Positions 45,037 through 58,096 of a DNA stretch of 64,000 nucleotides are shown in pieces. A program made the position numbers and the translations under genes. The stretch lies in NCBI RefSeq assembly GCF_020509005.1, contig NC_063014.1:4712001-4776000 (forward strand), written 5' to 3'. This DNA is from Fulvia fulva (taxonomy: Eukaryota; Ascomycota; Dothideomycetes; Mycosphaerellales; Mycosphaerellaceae). A model generated the notes under the pieces. The model was not told the origin of the DNA. It searched no databases and saw nothing but the letters and a program-made list of their open reading frames with translations. How positions within the stretch are numbered: position 1 is the stretch's first letter; each line of letters starts with the position of its first letter.

Positions 45037-47104
45037 TACCTTATAAAGATTCTAGAGCAAATTCTTCCTAAAGTGTGCAAATCTTCTATACTAAAGCTCC
45101 TACTACTTTAGGTCGGTCTCTAATTAAGTAGTTATAAAGGCATTCTCTATTAGTAGTATATATAATAAGTAATGTACCCGTTCTTATAGGAGAGGAGAAA
45201 TCTTATTAATGAATAGAACCCCCCTAAGGAGCTTTGTCTAGACAATAGTCTTACTAGAGGGGGAAACAAGAGAAGATAATAGAGGTTATACACCAAACTG
45301 CTTGCTAAACTAGTTCTATAAAACCAGGTTCACTCCTAGCTTAGGTATAAGTAGGACATCTTCTAAAACAACTTTTCTACTAGCTCTCCTACTCATCTCT
45401 ATATTCCTAATATAAGTGGCTAATAAAAACCCACCTCCTACTTTGATCTATTTCTTCCTTGTTAAGGGAGTTATAGATCTAAAGAGGCAGCTTTAGTTAG
45501 TTGTATAGGATGAAGTATAGGAGTCAAGTAACCACTCTAACGAGGGGAACTTACCTTAGACTTGTATAGTTAAGTAAGCCACTTCATTATACTCATTATT
45601 ATTAGACATTGTCTCTAGGGATAAGCTACATAAGTCACGTAACTCTTAGGCGGAAAAACCTTTTCTAGTCTTCTTTACTTTAGAGGTATAAGACTAGGCC
45701 TAGTTCTTCTAAAGTAATAGTATGTTAGAGCTAAGTTTCTTTACTATTTTCTTAAGTTCTTCTATAGAGGACTTCTCTCTTAGTGTCCTCCTTGAAGTAG
45801 GTAGTAGAGTTCTCTTCTTCTTAATATATGTTATATTCTAGGAAGATAGTGGTTAGGAATAAGATCTAAGGACCTTTCTTGCCTTAGGTAGACTAGGGCA
45901 GTCCTTAGTTAGATGATCCTTCTTATAGAGAAGGTAGGAGAGTAGTCTTACTAGACCTAAGGGCTTGACCTAGATGGCTACTATACTATACTTAGCCCTA
46001 GAGGGATCTAACTTAGCTTCTTAAGCTTTAAGGATCTTTAAGGTCCTTTTATAATCTATCTTTAGCTAAGCTATAATAGTATCTCTAGCTATATAGTAGT
46101 CAGGTGGTAGTGAGCTCAAGAGCTAGGTCATCCTTACATCAGCTTTCCTATAATACTAACCCTCTAGGTCAACATTAGCAATCCTTTTTGTAAGAGAAAC
46201 TAGGTGTATCTATACAGATCTGATAGTGAACTCTTTACTCATCTTAAAGGTCACAAATTGCTTTGTGAGCTTATATATATAGGTTAGTAGCACCTGGCTA
46301 TACTTGTTCTAGAGATATACCCACTTCTTAGTAGCTCTTCTAGATTTATATAAGCCCTTAAGCTCAAATTCATCTTCTTCTATAATCCTACTAAGGATAC
46401 TAAAGTTATATACTACATTGTGTCTTGTCTATATTAGCGTATTAAGGATCTCTTTAGTTATAGCCTCTTCTTAGAGTTTTAGAGTCTTGCCCTTGATGTT
46501 ATTAAAAGACACTTCTATTAGGTTATTAATTGCAAAGAATGCTAATTGGCTCTCTATCTTATATCTCTAAAGGTCGAACTATCTCTTCTAATTGTCCCTC
46601 CTAAGAATTAGGATTTTGCCTCCCTTCTCCTCTATCTTCTCTTAGTATAAATCTATAATAGATTAGATATAATGAAACAAGGTGTGTATGTTCTAAAGTG
46701 GTAGCTTAGATCCTGCTAAGGCTTCTAGTATAGAATAGGAAAGTTCGTAGGTATAGATACTAAGGCCTGCTTAGTAAAGTAAAGAAGGAGCGGTATAAGG
46801 TCTCGAGGCTAGGACATAGGTCTGTCTCTCCTAGTAGAGCTTTAAATGACTTACTTAAAGTCCTTCTTAATAGTATCTCGATATAGTTCTGCCTATAGAG
46901 TATCTTCAAGGTATTGGCTTTAAGTAAGCCGTATAGAGTCCTTATCTAGGTTACCTATTACTTAGTATCGAACTAAGCTCCTTAATAGGATAGACGGGGT
47001 AGACTTCTGATTCCTAGATATTTTCTACTACGATAGTAAGGGATATAAGTAACCTATACTGATATAGGTTGCTCTTATTCCTATATAAACTCGGGCTTAT
47101 AACC
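45037..47104 (-). pseudogene. Copia 1 Gag and 5' Pol remnant
   Basis: Minus-strand Gag-like text with RIP-type stops, then the 5' LTR. Right beside the LTR, reading minus, ggttataagcccgag is the same half-tRNA initiator-Met primer site as in copia 2 with one TpG to TpA change. Confidence 0.6.
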
Positions 47105-47339
47105 TATTAAACAGGTACGGGTAGATAGTAGCGGAGTGGAGTAAGAGATCAATCTTTAACTAACTAATAGCACGAGTATATAGCAATATATTAGGAACTA
47201 ATATGTTGATTGTATTAGATGTCTATCTAAGCTAAAGGGGAGAGAAGGTATCTCCCTATAAGCTAAGTCATCGTAGATGCCTTAGGCTACTAGATCACTT
47301 CCTAATTGTTGACTCCCTTTGAGATGCTACATCTTAACA
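47105..47339 (-). repeat. Copia 1 5' LTR
   Basis: 235 bp, tattaaacagg to catcttaaca; first base pair altered from tg to ta by RIP. Pairs with 36183-36417. Confidence 0.9.
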
Positions 47340-47344
47340 ATAGG

Positions 47345-50300
47345 TAACATTAATATACTTAGATCTTTCGTAGATATAGGCGTCCTTAACTAAGGTTAGA
47401 GCCGCCTAGTTATCTCCTATAAGCCGTACTAGTCTTAGTCCGTCGACGGTGCTCTTATTAGCTAGGACTATTAGTTAGAAAGAGTAGTCTCCTACTAGCC
47501 CCGGGCAGTTTATCTCTCGGAGGATAGCCGCTAGGAACTAGAATTGTTTCGCGGCGGCGTTTATCGCTATAAACTCTACCTCTATAGTAGAGGTCGCTAT
47601 AGACTTTTGCTTCTTACTTATCTAGGATATAGGCGTACCGTATACTAGCTAGACATATCCTAGAATTAAGACCCTATCTACTCGATCTATCGCGTAGTCG
47701 GAGTCTAAGTATCCGGTTAGGGTACCGCTACTACGTCTAAACATTAACCCTAGGTCGGGGAACGACCTTAGGTATCTCGAGACCTTCTTTAGTACTTTTA
47801 TATACCGCTTTGTTAGATCCGCGACATATGTGCTAGTTCTCCCGAGTAGAAAGGCTAGGTCCGGTCTCGTTATAGATATTAGCTATATCTAGGTCTTATT
47901 ATCGCTCTAGTAGTTATCCTTACTATATCTCTCGTCGTTCGGGGCTATAGGACAGAGATTATCGTAACTATCTATTAGCGAGAGTGTAGGGCTTACCTTT
48001 TCTTTTACTATGTCTATTTTAGTAAGGGCCTTACGGATATAATAGCCCTAGTCGAGTTTTAGGGTACCGTTACGCCTATCGCGAGTAATCTTTAGTCCTA
48101 GTAGTTTCTCCGGTTCCCCGAGATCCTTAATCTTGAAGTATTACGCAAACTGCTTCTTAAACTATTAGATATCGGCTAACCTTAGTACTATAATAGGTAT
48201 ATCGTCTATATAGATAAGTAGTATAATGTCTCTCTTAGTATAAGTTAGGAGACATAGGTCTACCTCGGACTAGTAGAATCCCACTTTGACTAACGTAGCG
48301 ATATAGAGCTTATTCTAGTCTCTAGCTACCTACTTTAGGCTATAGAGACTCCGGAGTACCTTAAGGACCGTATTTAGTAGGGTTTCGACTCCTAGTAGGA
48401 GTTTTATATAGATGTCTTCGGCTAGGTGGCTTTAGGTAAACGTATTATTAACGTCGACCTAGTATATCTCGAGATCCCGCTTATAAACTACTACTATAAA
48501 GACCCTTAGGGTGTTATAGCGTACTATAGGTATAAATGTCTCTTCGAAGTTAACGCCGAATTTCTATAAAAACCCTCTTACGATAAGTCTTACCTTGAAC
48601 TTTTCGATTGCTCCGCTAATAAGTCTTTTTACGTTAAAGACCTACTTAGAGGTGACTATATTCGCCCCCCTTAGAGCGATAGCCGTTTCCTAGGTATTAT
48701 TACTTAATAACGAGAGTAGCTTAGTATCGATAGCGTCCTTCTATAAGTAGCCCTATTTGGGATCCCCTACCGTAGCCTTATATATCTTCGGGATAGGTAC
48801 TTCCTATTAGTAGGCGATACCGGGTCCGAATATAGTAAAGGCGTGTTCTTAGACTTCGTTAGATAGTTCCTCTACCGTAGCTATAAATATACGTTCGTCG
48901 GTATCGGTAAGTCTATTATTTACCTATAGTAGTTAGTAGAACAAAGCTATTATAGCTTTATAGTGCTTAGCCTTATAGTCCTAGTCCTAGCCGTAGTTAT
49001 CGTTAGGATCCCTAGTCCTTTTCCTCCGGATAATTAGTTCCGGTAGCTCCGGGGTTTCCTCGATCTTCTTATAGTCCGCGATATTATCTAGTCTATCGGG
49101 AAGTTAGATATAGAGCGGTCTTAAGACAGTTAGTCCTTTGTCCTTAGCCGTAGCGGGTTCGGTCTCTACGTAGGGAGCGGGGATTAGCTAGGTCGGTTCT
49201 TCTATAGAGGACTCGGCTACTTTAGTAGTAGGAAGTTAGGGTATTATACTACCCGAGGATCGTGAGATTACTATCGGGGTATCCGCTAGTTGCTAAACTA
49301 GTAGTAGTCGCGAGACCGCCGGTAGTCGACCGACTAGCCTTTATTTAGGTACCCTACTAGGTTAGTTCGTAAAGGAGAGACCTAAGTCTAGATCTCCCCC
49401 CTTCTCGTTTTCGAACTAATCTACTTGGCTATACTACCTAATAGCTCGTATATCTAGCTCCTAGAACAACTATTGCTTAGTCGATTAACCGTATCTAACG
49501 AAAATAGCTTCCTTACCCCGGTTTATTAACTTATCCTATTATAGCCCTTTTAGATATATTTTCGGTTCTACGTAAACCACTACCCTATAACCCTATACTC
49601 TTAGGTGATCTACCGTCGGCACTTTGCTAGTAAATGCTTCTTCCGGCGAAAGTTAGATACCGTTAAGTAACGGTCCGTTTGGTAGTAGGTTACGTATAAC
49701 CGCCTATACCTCTAGCGCTTTAGGCTAGAATTCTACCGGTATCCCCGATTCCTAGAGCATTACGCGGATCGCGTTCTCCAATACCTAGATTGACTTTTCT
49801 ACCACTCTGTTTTGTATAGAGTTATAAGTATCCGTTATATCGTATTAAACCCCCGATTCTTTCTCCTATTCTTTTAGAACTATTAGTAGCTTAGGTACAT
49901 TATTACTCCGTACTGCTCTTACGTAGTATTTCGATACTTTCTCTATAGTTAGCCGCTATTATTATAGTGCTTACGGTACGTCGGAGTTGTTCTTAAGTAG
50001 GATCACCTACTTCTTTCTTAAGAAGTTATCTACGATCTCTAGCTAGTATTTAAAACCTAGCCTAGATGTCGTATTTTCGAAGGGTCCGTAGATATCGATA
50101 GATATAAGCGCAAGTCTTTCGTTCTTTCGTTCTACGATAGCGCCTTTAAACTTCCGTATATTTACGATAGAGTATACCTTATAGTTATACTCGTCCGGGA
50201 TAGGAATCGGGTTCTTCTTATTACTTACCCTATAGACGTTCCGGAGTAATCCTTTACCTAGGTATACGAATCTTCTATACTAAAGCTCCTACTAATCCTC

Positions 50301-51745
50301 GGTAGTTACCGCGGCTAGAGCTTTCTTATATAGTATCTCCGGGGGTCTATTATCTACTAAGTTTAGGGAGTCGGATATCGAAGATACTACCGGTACCCCC
50401 CCTCGTAGTACTATTCGTACGATAGGCTTTCCTCTCTTATACTTAAGTATAAAGTTTAGAGGTTCGATATCGAATTGCTTACTAAACTACCTCTATAAAA
50501 CCAGATTAACTCCGAGATTAGGAATAAACAAGACTTTCTCTAGAGTAATTTGTTTCCCCGTTAGGCCTCCTATAGTTACTATTTCTTTATAGAATATATC
50601 TAGGTACCCCCTACCGACTTTAATTACTTTCCTTCTCGCTAGTTTCCTAAGCGATCTAAATAGAGACTAATTATTAGTTATATATAAGGAGGTATAGGAG
50701 TCTAGTAACTATTCGGAGGCGGGAAACTTGCCTTTTACTTCGGTAGTAGAATAGGCGACTTCGTCGTCGTATATTTCCTCGGTATCGCTTTCTTATAAGG
50801 TATAGGCTCTTATCGCCTTTACCTTTGTCTTATTATCGGATTGGCTTCTCCTATCCTTCTACTATTTCCTAGACTTCTTAAGGGCGTTTTAGGCCTTCTC
50901 TAGATCCCGGACTAGCTCTTCGTAGGACTTCTTCTCCGGTTACTTCTAGGTGTTCTTCTTTTTAATAAACTCCTTTACGGAATCTAGTTCCGGGTACGAT
51001 ATAACTAGGTAGTTACTACTGTAGATAAAGCAGCCGCTCTTACCCCCTTACCTCTAGGAGTATAGAGCGGTCTCGCCCTTACTCTCTTAGATCCGTAATT
51101 CGTAGGATTTAAGCAAGGTTATAGCGGATTCCTAGCCTAGGTTTAGCTAGGCTAGGATAGTGTCCCTAGTACTAGCGTAGACGTCCGGGAGGCTACTTAG
51201 TAGGTGCTTAAACCTCCGGATAGGGTCCTTATAGTAGGTCTCTTTACTATCTGTTTCGGTAATCTATATAGATAGGTTACCTAGATATATCTACCCTTAT
51301 CTAATTGTCTAATCGTCCGGTAGCTTAAACGATACTAGCTATTTTATAAGCGCTACTACGTATACCTTATAGACCTTACTATACTTCTTCTATAGAAGTT
51401 TCTAGATCTCTTTCGTATCTCGTATATCTAAGATTTCTTAGTTGTCCTCCTCGGACAAATATACTAAGATAGTATATCTCGCTATACCGTTCGCCTTTAA
51501 AGTAATCTTAGGCGTAACGGATTCTAGGAGATTAGCCGACGAGTCGTCAATAACCTAGAATACCTTCCGGCTTTCGAGATAGTCTCGTAGTATAACGAAC
51601 TAGCGCTTCTAGTTCTTACGAGTAAGGGTAGGGCCGACCTTCCGGGGGCCCTCGTAACTCGTTAAGTCTTCTATAGCGAAGGTAGCCTTAGATATGTAGC
51701 AAGCTCTACTTAACTATAGTAGTTAGAATAAGCTTAGACTCCCCG
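47345..51745 (-). pseudogene. Copia 3 Gag-Pol remnant
   Basis: Minus-strand order: Gag (about 50,900-51,700), protease/GAG-pre-integrase and integrase (about 49,500-50,700), RT (about 48,100-48,700, YIDDIPII), RNase H (about 47,400-48,000). Nearly every tryptophan and many glutamine codons are stops. Confidence 0.65.
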
Positions 51746-51929
51746 TATAAGGGCGCGCGTATTATAGGGTCCGAACGAGATAGTTATTGTCCTACGAAGC
51801 TACGAAAGAGGAGCGCGAGGCGTAGCGAAGTTATAAAGTAAAGTAAAGCCGCGCTAACCCGATACGGAAGGTCCGCGGTTCAGCCGGGCCGACGTAGCTA
51901 TAGTAGGGGGTCGCGGGCTACCCGTAATA
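51746..51929 (-). repeat. Gypsy 2 3' LTR
   Basis: 184 bp, reverse orientation of 21056-21239 with RIP-type differences. Confidence 0.9.
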
Positions 51930-54725
51930 GTATCCCCCCTCCTAAAACACGCCTTAGTCCTCTAAGCGTTATCTACCTTATAAGGCTACTTGCCTGTCGA
52001 GCTCTATAATCGCGCGAACGCCTAATTATCCTCTAGTGCCCTATCGTTATCCGATAACATTGTATTTGCTCTATTAAGACTATCCTCGACCGGCTTCCTT
52101 TGAGAAACATGTTGCCTAGTTAGCTAGCTTACCCTAGACCTACGTCTGTCTTCGGCTAGTACTCGCGTATAATCCTTATAACTAAAGTTAGGTATTATTA
52201 TAGGCTCTATAGGCTCTACTCGAGTATCGAATATATACGGAGCAGATTCTATTAGAGGTTAGGCTCGAGGCGACTTATTTATAACGGTGTCTTTCGGAAT
52301 AACCCTAATCGTGTTGAGCCCGAGCACCTTAGTAGCTAGTAGGGACTAGTTAGATAGAGCTACGAAGCCTATAGGCGTAGACAACTCCGGCCGGTTATAG
52401 TAAAAGTCTATAATAGCGGCGGCCGCGTATTTAAGTATGTCCTCTATAGGTTACTAGGTCTTACTATCCTCCTCGTTCTAATATCTAGCCCATTTCACCT
52501 TATACTATATATCTACCTTACGCTTATACCCCTTCTTTACCTTACCTACCCGCTTACGGGTGTATATATCAAGGATCTTTCCTACCTCGTATATATACGT
52601 AGGTGCTACTACTACATCGGCTACTATATTAGCCTCGGTAGTGTTAGGTTCGATACTTATAGGTAGTAGCGGCGCTAGATACTACCCTTTAAGTAGTAGG
52701 AAATCGGGGTGGTCGGCTCGTTATATTAGTGAGGTATAGAAGCAGTTATTAAGTCCTACTAGAGCGTCTAATAGTTTTAGTCGATAAGAGAGTCTAGCCG
52801 GTATGACTTCCGTAATCTAGTAAGGGCCGGCATATTTCCTATCTAGCTTCTTAGATAGTCGAGTCGTACGGATGTTCTTAGTACTAAGATACACCTAATT
52901 ACCTACCTTATAGTCTAGAGGAATACTTTGGTAGCGGTTTACTACTTCTACTTAGAGAGCTTATAACATTCGTATATTCTCTTAAAGGTGCTTATAAAGC
53001 TCGTAAATTCGATGTATAAAGGTTTCTACTAATCGCGTATCTAGTCGCTAGAGAGTGGTTAGTCCTCCCTCCTTTCTAGCGTTTAGGTCAACTCGCTCTA
53101 TAAACTTAGGGTTGTAGCCTAAGGTAGCGTAGAACGGCGACATACTAGTAGTCTCGGACAGGTGATTATTGATCGCGAACTAAGCAAGGCATAGCCATTC
53201 TGCCTAGTTATCCTATACCTTATTAGTAAACATACGAAGATACTATTCTATCGCCTAGTTAGTACGTTCTAACTGTCTATCAGTTTCTAGGTAATACGAA
53301 GAACTTAGCTTACGATTTGTACGGAGCATCTTATAGTGTTTCTTCTAGAAGGTAGCAACCTACTACTTACTACGGTCTAATATAATAGTGTTAGGAAACC
53401 CGCGCCGACAGAACATATGTTTAAGGAAAAGCCTTGCCGTATTCTATACTGTTATTACGCTAATAGGGATTAGCTCGAGTTCCTTAGTAAGCCTATTAGT
53501 AACGGTTATAATGTTATTATAGACTATACCGTCAAGAGTACTATCTAGGAGTCCGATAACAAAGTCGACTACAATATATTTCTAAGGCCGATCTAGAATA
53601 GGAAGTAGCTATAATAATCCTAGTAGCTAGGAGTGTAGAGATTTTGTTGTACGGTAGGTACGGCAATTCGCGGTATATCTACGTACGGATCTCGCTAATC
53701 TAGGCTAGTAGAATTTACGTGCTACGAGTTTATAAGTACGAGCTCGTCCTAGATAGCCTACTACTAGAGCGTTATAGTTTATCTTGATTATTCTAGTCTA
53801 TAAGGCTTAGTCATTTAGTACCTATAAGCTCTAGCCGTCGTATTGATTTCGAATATATAGCAGGTCGCTATCTACTTTATATTGTACTAGGTAAATCTTC
53901 GCTCTCTATAGTAGTGTAGGAGTGCGGTCTTTCTATAGGTCCTTAATCGCGGTCTTAAGCTCGTTATCGGTTACGTACGCCGTCGACATTCGATACTCGA
54001 GTTCGGCTTCCCGTTAACTTTTACGCGTCGCCGGTTATTTAGTAGGCGTATCTCGTTCTATAGGTATAAACTCTTTAGCTTTAGGGTCTAGCTATACTAA
54101 TTCCTCTTCTTCCGGCGTATCTTCTACTATTACCTATAGTAAGGCGATCTTAAGGAATCGCTTAGGAGGTAGCAATGTCTAATACTAATGCTAGTTCCGA
54201 GGGTCGTTCACCCCCTACGGAAGGTCCTAGCTACGTCTCGTTAGGCTGTCTAGCTCTGTACCTTAAAGTCCTAGACGGTATATTATCTTGAAGTTAAACT
54301 GTAATAAGAACTTAGCCTAACGCGCTTGTCGCCGATTTAGCTACTTTGTCTTTAAAAAGTATTCTAGGTTCTTATAGTCGGTATAAATCTTGACTAGCTA
54401 TAAGTCCTTATTATCTACTTCGTAGGCGAGCTCGGGTCTCTATTCCTTAAAAGCCTTAATAATAGCTAATAGTTCCTTATTATAGATTTCATAATTACAC
54501 TCCTATAGACTCAACTTCTTCGAGTAGAAGGCTATAGGATGTAGTACACCCTTCTCGTTATACTACGAAAGCACGCCGGCGTTCATAAAATCTAAAGAAT
54601 CTGTCTCTACTACCGTTTCCCTACCTAGTACATAATATACGAGCATGCCGGCTTTACTAAACGTAGCTTTCAAATTGTTAAAGGCTCGTTAGTAATCTAG
54701 TGACTATTAAATTCTTCTGTTCTTT

Positions 54726-55262
54726 CTATCTATCTATATACCTCTAGTATTCTATATAGGTTACCTACCTAAGTCCTATTTAGGGGTTACTCTATCCGTT
54801 TCGGGATCGGCTTGCCTACGCCTCCTATACCCTAAATCTATACCCCGTATAATATAGCTAGTCTAACGATCGCCTTATATATTACCCTTACCTTATCGAA
54901 TATTACTTCCTATATAGATACCGTAAGCCTCTTTATCGAGGCTTCGTTAACTTACGCTCGACTCTAGGCTTTCTTAATCTATATATTCTAGCTAAGCTTC
55001 AGGTTAAGCTAGATCCCTAGTACCCGTAGCTCCGCTAATAGCTTAGTCTCGTAGCCTTAGATTCTTACCGCCGCCTCTATATTATAGTATATTCTCGCTT
55101 TACTAAAGTGTATAAGCTAGTACTTTTTAGGGCGAACCGGGTACTATACTTCTTTACCTACTCCTCGTATTTCTTATACCTATCTTCGAGGAGGCGATAG
55201 TTCTCCTCTATCGAGTCTAACTAGGCTAGAATGTTTATATCGTCTACGAATCCCGATACTAG
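54726..55262 (-). mobile_element. Internal fragment of the first LINE family
   Basis: Matches LINE A about 11,480-12,000 (minus strand RT part) but lacks the normal 3' end. It begins with a tctatctatctata simple run and is cut at gatacta by the second-family LINE. Confidence 0.7.
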
Positions 55263-58096
55263 ATAGAGATAGATAGATAGATTTGATATTCCCCTGTTCT
55301 AGGACCCTACTCGGCCTATATAGGTATATATCTATTGTTATATATAAAGGGAAACCCGAATAGGTGAAAACCCTTCCCGCCCCTAACTTCTCCTTATCTA
55401 GATTAGCTTTCCCTCTGAACGTACGTAGTCTATATCACTACCCCGTTAGCCCCTACTCCTAGCTAGTCTCGTCGCGCTACGCCGTGTCCTCTCTTCCTAT
55501 ACTACTCCTACTAGGCGGTACTGTTCTAGCTAGCCCTTCTCTAGTATCTAGTTCGTAATACGCCGTAGGTCCTTAACGTTATTAAGAAGTGCCCTAATCG
55601 TCCGGTTCCTCGCCTTTACTATCTACTCCCCCCTTCCTAGCGACCACCTCGGATAGACGAGGAGTACGTGCCGTACGTTCTAGGAGTAATAGCCGTAGGG
55701 GTAGCTAGTATTCGTGTATTCTAGAACCTTCCTCTATAATAGGTACCCCTAGAGGCCGATGTATTCGCTTCGTAGTTAGGTTACTATACTACTCTATACC
55801 CTCGTAAGGCGGTAGTAGATAAGCTTTAGGGGGTGCTTAACCGCGGATTTCGTAGCTAACTATTCCTTAGGTTATCCCGCTAGCTAAGGGCGTCTACTAT
55901 GTCCTATAACCTAGTTGTTCTACCTTTCCTTCTATAGTTACTCTATAAACAATTTCTTACCCTCCTATTATATTACTAGCTGTTCGTCTCTTACCCGGTA
56001 GTTTGGCTAGTTTCTAGGTCGAATGCCCTTATACGCTAGTACTAATTCGCGGGCCCTTACAACTATACTAGCGATGACCTTCTATACTAGGTACTGTACC
56101 GACTTGCCTAAGTAGGAGGTCCGTAGTCCCTAGATATATAGGTCGATCGGCGGTATAGCGGTCTCGTACTTAAGTATCCTTATTAGTATCGACTTGTATA
56201 CCCCGGTGACCTTCCTTAGACATTAGTTTTAGATCTTCGCTAACGGCGCGACGAGTCCCTTTAATAGGTAGGCCCTCTCGCCTAAGGACTATACTTAGCT
56301 ACTATAAGTAAGGACTGGCCGTATAATAGCCGTATATAGAAGTCGTAACTACCGAAAGTCAGCCCCCTATATAGACGTAGTAAGCCTCTAGTATAATACT
56401 ATATTCTGTTTAGCTTTCCGTAATATTACCTATACATACTTCCTCTACTATAGCGCCGGGTCTACCTATAGTCTAAGAATCCTAAGCTAATTTGCCGGGT
56501 TAGTCGTATACCCCTATATCTAGATAGAAGTATATATATTATAGAACCGTAGCCGGCGCGTAAAGTGTATTAGATTGTACTTTTCTAGGGCAAACTGAGC
56601 CCTATACCTCCTAGCCTAGTCCTCGTAGATCTTATACTTCTCTTCTAGTAGCCTATAGTTCCCCTTAGTCGAGAACGACTACGCTAGGATATTCGTGTCG
56701 TCTACGAAGCCGCTCGTAGCGGTATTCTAGGATTCTAGGGCTAGTAGTAGCGTCGCTATAAAGAAGAGGAATAGGGTACTAGATAGCCTTTACCTAAGAG
56801 GTAATAATTTCTATCGCGGATAGCGTCGACCGCTATAGGCGCGTACCTATCTAGGTATCCGGGAGTAGGGAGTACTCTTCTACCGCCTCGGAGAGTCTCG
56901 TTATAACTAGCCTCTTAAGCGCCTTCCTAAGAGTGTTAAGGAGCATAATTAGGCGGTACGACTTTACCTACGTATAGTCTTCCTTCTACGGCTTACGTAG
57001 GACTACTATCGTCGATTGTTTAAATGCCGTTAGGTAGTATCCGGTCTATAGGTAGGCGTTAAAGATCGCTACGACTACTAGGGCTAGTTAATCTCTACAC
57101 TTCTTTAGTAGTTCGTTTAGAATCCTATCCGGCCCCGGGGCTTTCTTCGCCGGTAACTTCCTAAGTATAGCGGTAACTTCTCCCTCGGACACCTCCTATT
57201 AGACCGCGATACTAGGGGCTAGGGGAGTAGAGCTGTTTATGTCGCTTAGATTAGCCTCGACTAGGGGCGGGAAGAACTTACTAGCTAGTAGACGCGCCTT
57301 AGCCTCGGGGTCGCTAACCGGGCTACTAGGCGATTATAGCGCTAGGATAGAGAAGGAGGGGCCCTATATAGGGTCCTGTCGGGCCCATTTCGCTAGCTTC
57401 TATATCCTCGCTAGCTTATCGGCGATTTCTTCTACTATAGCTCTCTAGCCGACTACTTTCTCCCTCTGTATCGTAGCTTTCTTCTATTAGGATACCTCCC
57501 TATATACGTTCTAGGCCTCCTCGCTATAGCTACTCGTCTATACCCGGCGGGCTCTCCTTACTTCTCTTACTACCGTAGTATACTTCGGCGTCTAGTATAG
57601 TTTAGACTATGTCGTTAGTTAGGCAAGCGGAACGTAAAGTAAGGTCGCTTTTCTTATTTCGTCTATTAACCCCTAGACTGCTTCGTCTATCTCGTCTTTA
57701 CTATTGTTTTGCTACTACGCGATCTGGACTAGCCTCTTAGAGTTATCGAGGTACGCCTAGATGTTAGCCTAGTAGGCCTTTCCCTAGTTTGGCTTAGGGG
57801 TTCTCGCTAGTATACGTTATATCTATGTCGTAATAGAGGTCCTAACTAGTATATAGTCTAACGACGCCTCGAGTTTATATTCGATCCTATAGTAGGTTAC
57901 CGTGTAGTAGTGGCTATCTAAGATCTAGGAGAGGTCGATTGTGCCTTAGAGTCCCCCTCTCTTCTAGGTACCTAGGTCCTTCGGGGTATTAAGGGCAATT
58001 ACGTTACTCGCTATCAAGTCGATTACTTCGTCGGCTATAGGGTGCGGCTATATAAGGCTTTCCTAGGAAGGGTAGTATATATTAAAGTCTCCTAGC
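55263..58096 (-). mobile_element. Second-family LINE, inverted left copy (truncated)
   Basis: Reverse complement of 60050-63113 with a (gata)n tail at its left. Contains RT with FVDD (near 56,700) and ends inside the endonuclease domain at about 58,096. A 236-bp net deletion relative to the right copy lies at about 56,775. A 69-codon open stretch at 57239-57448 recurs identically in the right copy. Confidence 0.8.

Larger units (their letters stand above)
36183..47339 (-). mobile_element. Ty1/copia retrotransposon 1 (minus), split by copia 2
   Basis: 235-bp LTRs at both ends and target duplication atagg (36178-36182, 47340-47344), inserted in copia 3. Own internal DNA is 36418-39503 and 45037-47104. 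Minus-strand order: Gag near 45,100-46,750, then protease/integrase, RT with intact YVDDIPIA near 37,475-37,505, and RNase H near 36,480-37,300. Numerous RIP-type stops. Confidence 0.88.
35590..51745 (-). mobile_element. Ty1/copia retrotransposon 3 (minus), heavily RIP-altered and split
   Basis: Its 3' LTR is 35590-35997. Own internal DNA is 35998-36182 and 47345-51745, the gap being copia 1. Minus-strand domains are a C-terminal RNase H end (KIKVEYYYTKEIVADSLTKPL near 36,080-36,150), RT with YIDDIPII near 48,190-48,225, integrase around 49,500-50,300 and Gag up to 51,745. There gypsy 2 interrupts it; the 5' LTR must lie beyond the window. Confidence 0.75.

Noticed and set aside
57239..57448. 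69-codon frame as a real gene (also 60697-60906)
   Set aside because: It runs opposite to the LINE coding strand and falls within the RT-linker region; it is open because RIP removed CpA/TpG there, not because of selection.
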